A model generated the notes under the pieces. It worked only from the letters and a program-made list of their open reading frames with translations. It was not told the origin of the DNA and did not search any database. The translations under genes and the position numbers were made by a program. From positions 1 through 46,109 of the forward strand of contig CAYSYM010000028.1 of assembly GCA_964435115.1 (NCBI GenBank): DNA of 46,109 nt. The letters run 5' to 3'. This document shows positions 46,071-46,109 of this stretch, one piece after another. The DNA comes from CAYSYM01 sp964435115. Lineage in GTDB: Bacteria; Chloroflexota; UBA6077; CF-72. How positions within the stretch are numbered: position 1 is the first letter of the stretch; each line of letters opens with the position of its first letter.

Positions 46071-46109
46071 CTCGGGCCGGGCGGCGGTGCAGGCCCTGCG
46101 CCGGGCCCA

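Overview
This GC-rich window looks like a large mobile or plasmid-like replicon of a non-model bacterium. A Chloroflexota host of the Thermomicrobia type is my best guess. It rests on the gene mix (Ycf46-type ATPase with DUF1257 and DUF2997, class II ribonucleotide reductase, ThyX) and on a GAAC-N4-GTTC SOS box, and it is low confidence. I saw no rRNA, tRNA, CRISPR array, relaxase or recognisable Rep protein.

Region 1 (about 236-36,231) is a nearly continuous minus-strand gene train. It starts near 36.2 kb and ends at a strong terminator at 236-293. In order of transcription it holds: class II ribonucleotide reductase, a resolvase-like domain without its catalytic Ser, a double-length ThyX, coiled-coil proteins, a UvrD-type helicase, a DnaG-type primase, SSB, RadC, a large coiled-coil protein, a Ycf46-like AAA protein with DUF1257, DUF2997 and a radical-SAM protein, and a ribbon-helix-helix protein. 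Next come a PAPS-reductase-like enzyme, a TGT/DpdA-like enzyme, a Mom-like acetyltransferase-fold protein, a UDG-like protein and a DnaN sliding clamp. The train closes with a PRTRC cassette (E, C, unknown, B, A/JAMM, ThiF), a methyltransferase and an SNF2-type helicase. Many genes overlap by 4-17 nt. Several of the products carry QLxLF or QLxLPL-type clamp-binding peptides, as if the replicon has its own sliding clamp and a set of clients.

Region 2 (8,920-14,335) is a compact Tn7-like transposon on the plus strand, inserted in the last codons of the dnaN-like gene. It encodes a TnsA-TnsB fusion, TnsC and TniQ and no cargo. It has inverted ends starting TGTGAC and a perfect 5-bp duplication, CCTGG. 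The insertion supplied a new stop codon to dnaN.

Region 3 (36.2-37.5 kb) has no convincing gene. It contains spaced GATTACTT repeats and a palindrome upstream of the minus-strand train.

Region 4 (37.5-43.9 kb, plus strand) is a metal-responsive island. It has two MerR-family genes (one with a 40-residue internal deletion), three matching MerR-type promoters with 20-bp spacers, an HMA chaperone, a P1B-type ATPase with an unusual YPC motif, and several decayed gene pieces. It also has two consecutive short genes in which an in-frame TGA replaces the first Cys of a CxxC motif: a thioredoxin-fold protein (UxxC) and a membrane-anchored HMA protein (GMA-U-PLC). Each TGA is followed at the right distance by a short hairpin like a bacterial SECIS. 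The HMA reading frame overlaps the GTG of a CcdA-like thiol transporter only if the TGA is read through. I regard this selenocysteine metal/thiol relay as the most exciting feature.

Region 5 (44.3 kb to the end) is an SOS mutagenesis cassette: an ImuA/RecA-like gene under a LexA-box promoter, then the 5' part of imuB, which appears frameshifted just before the window ends.
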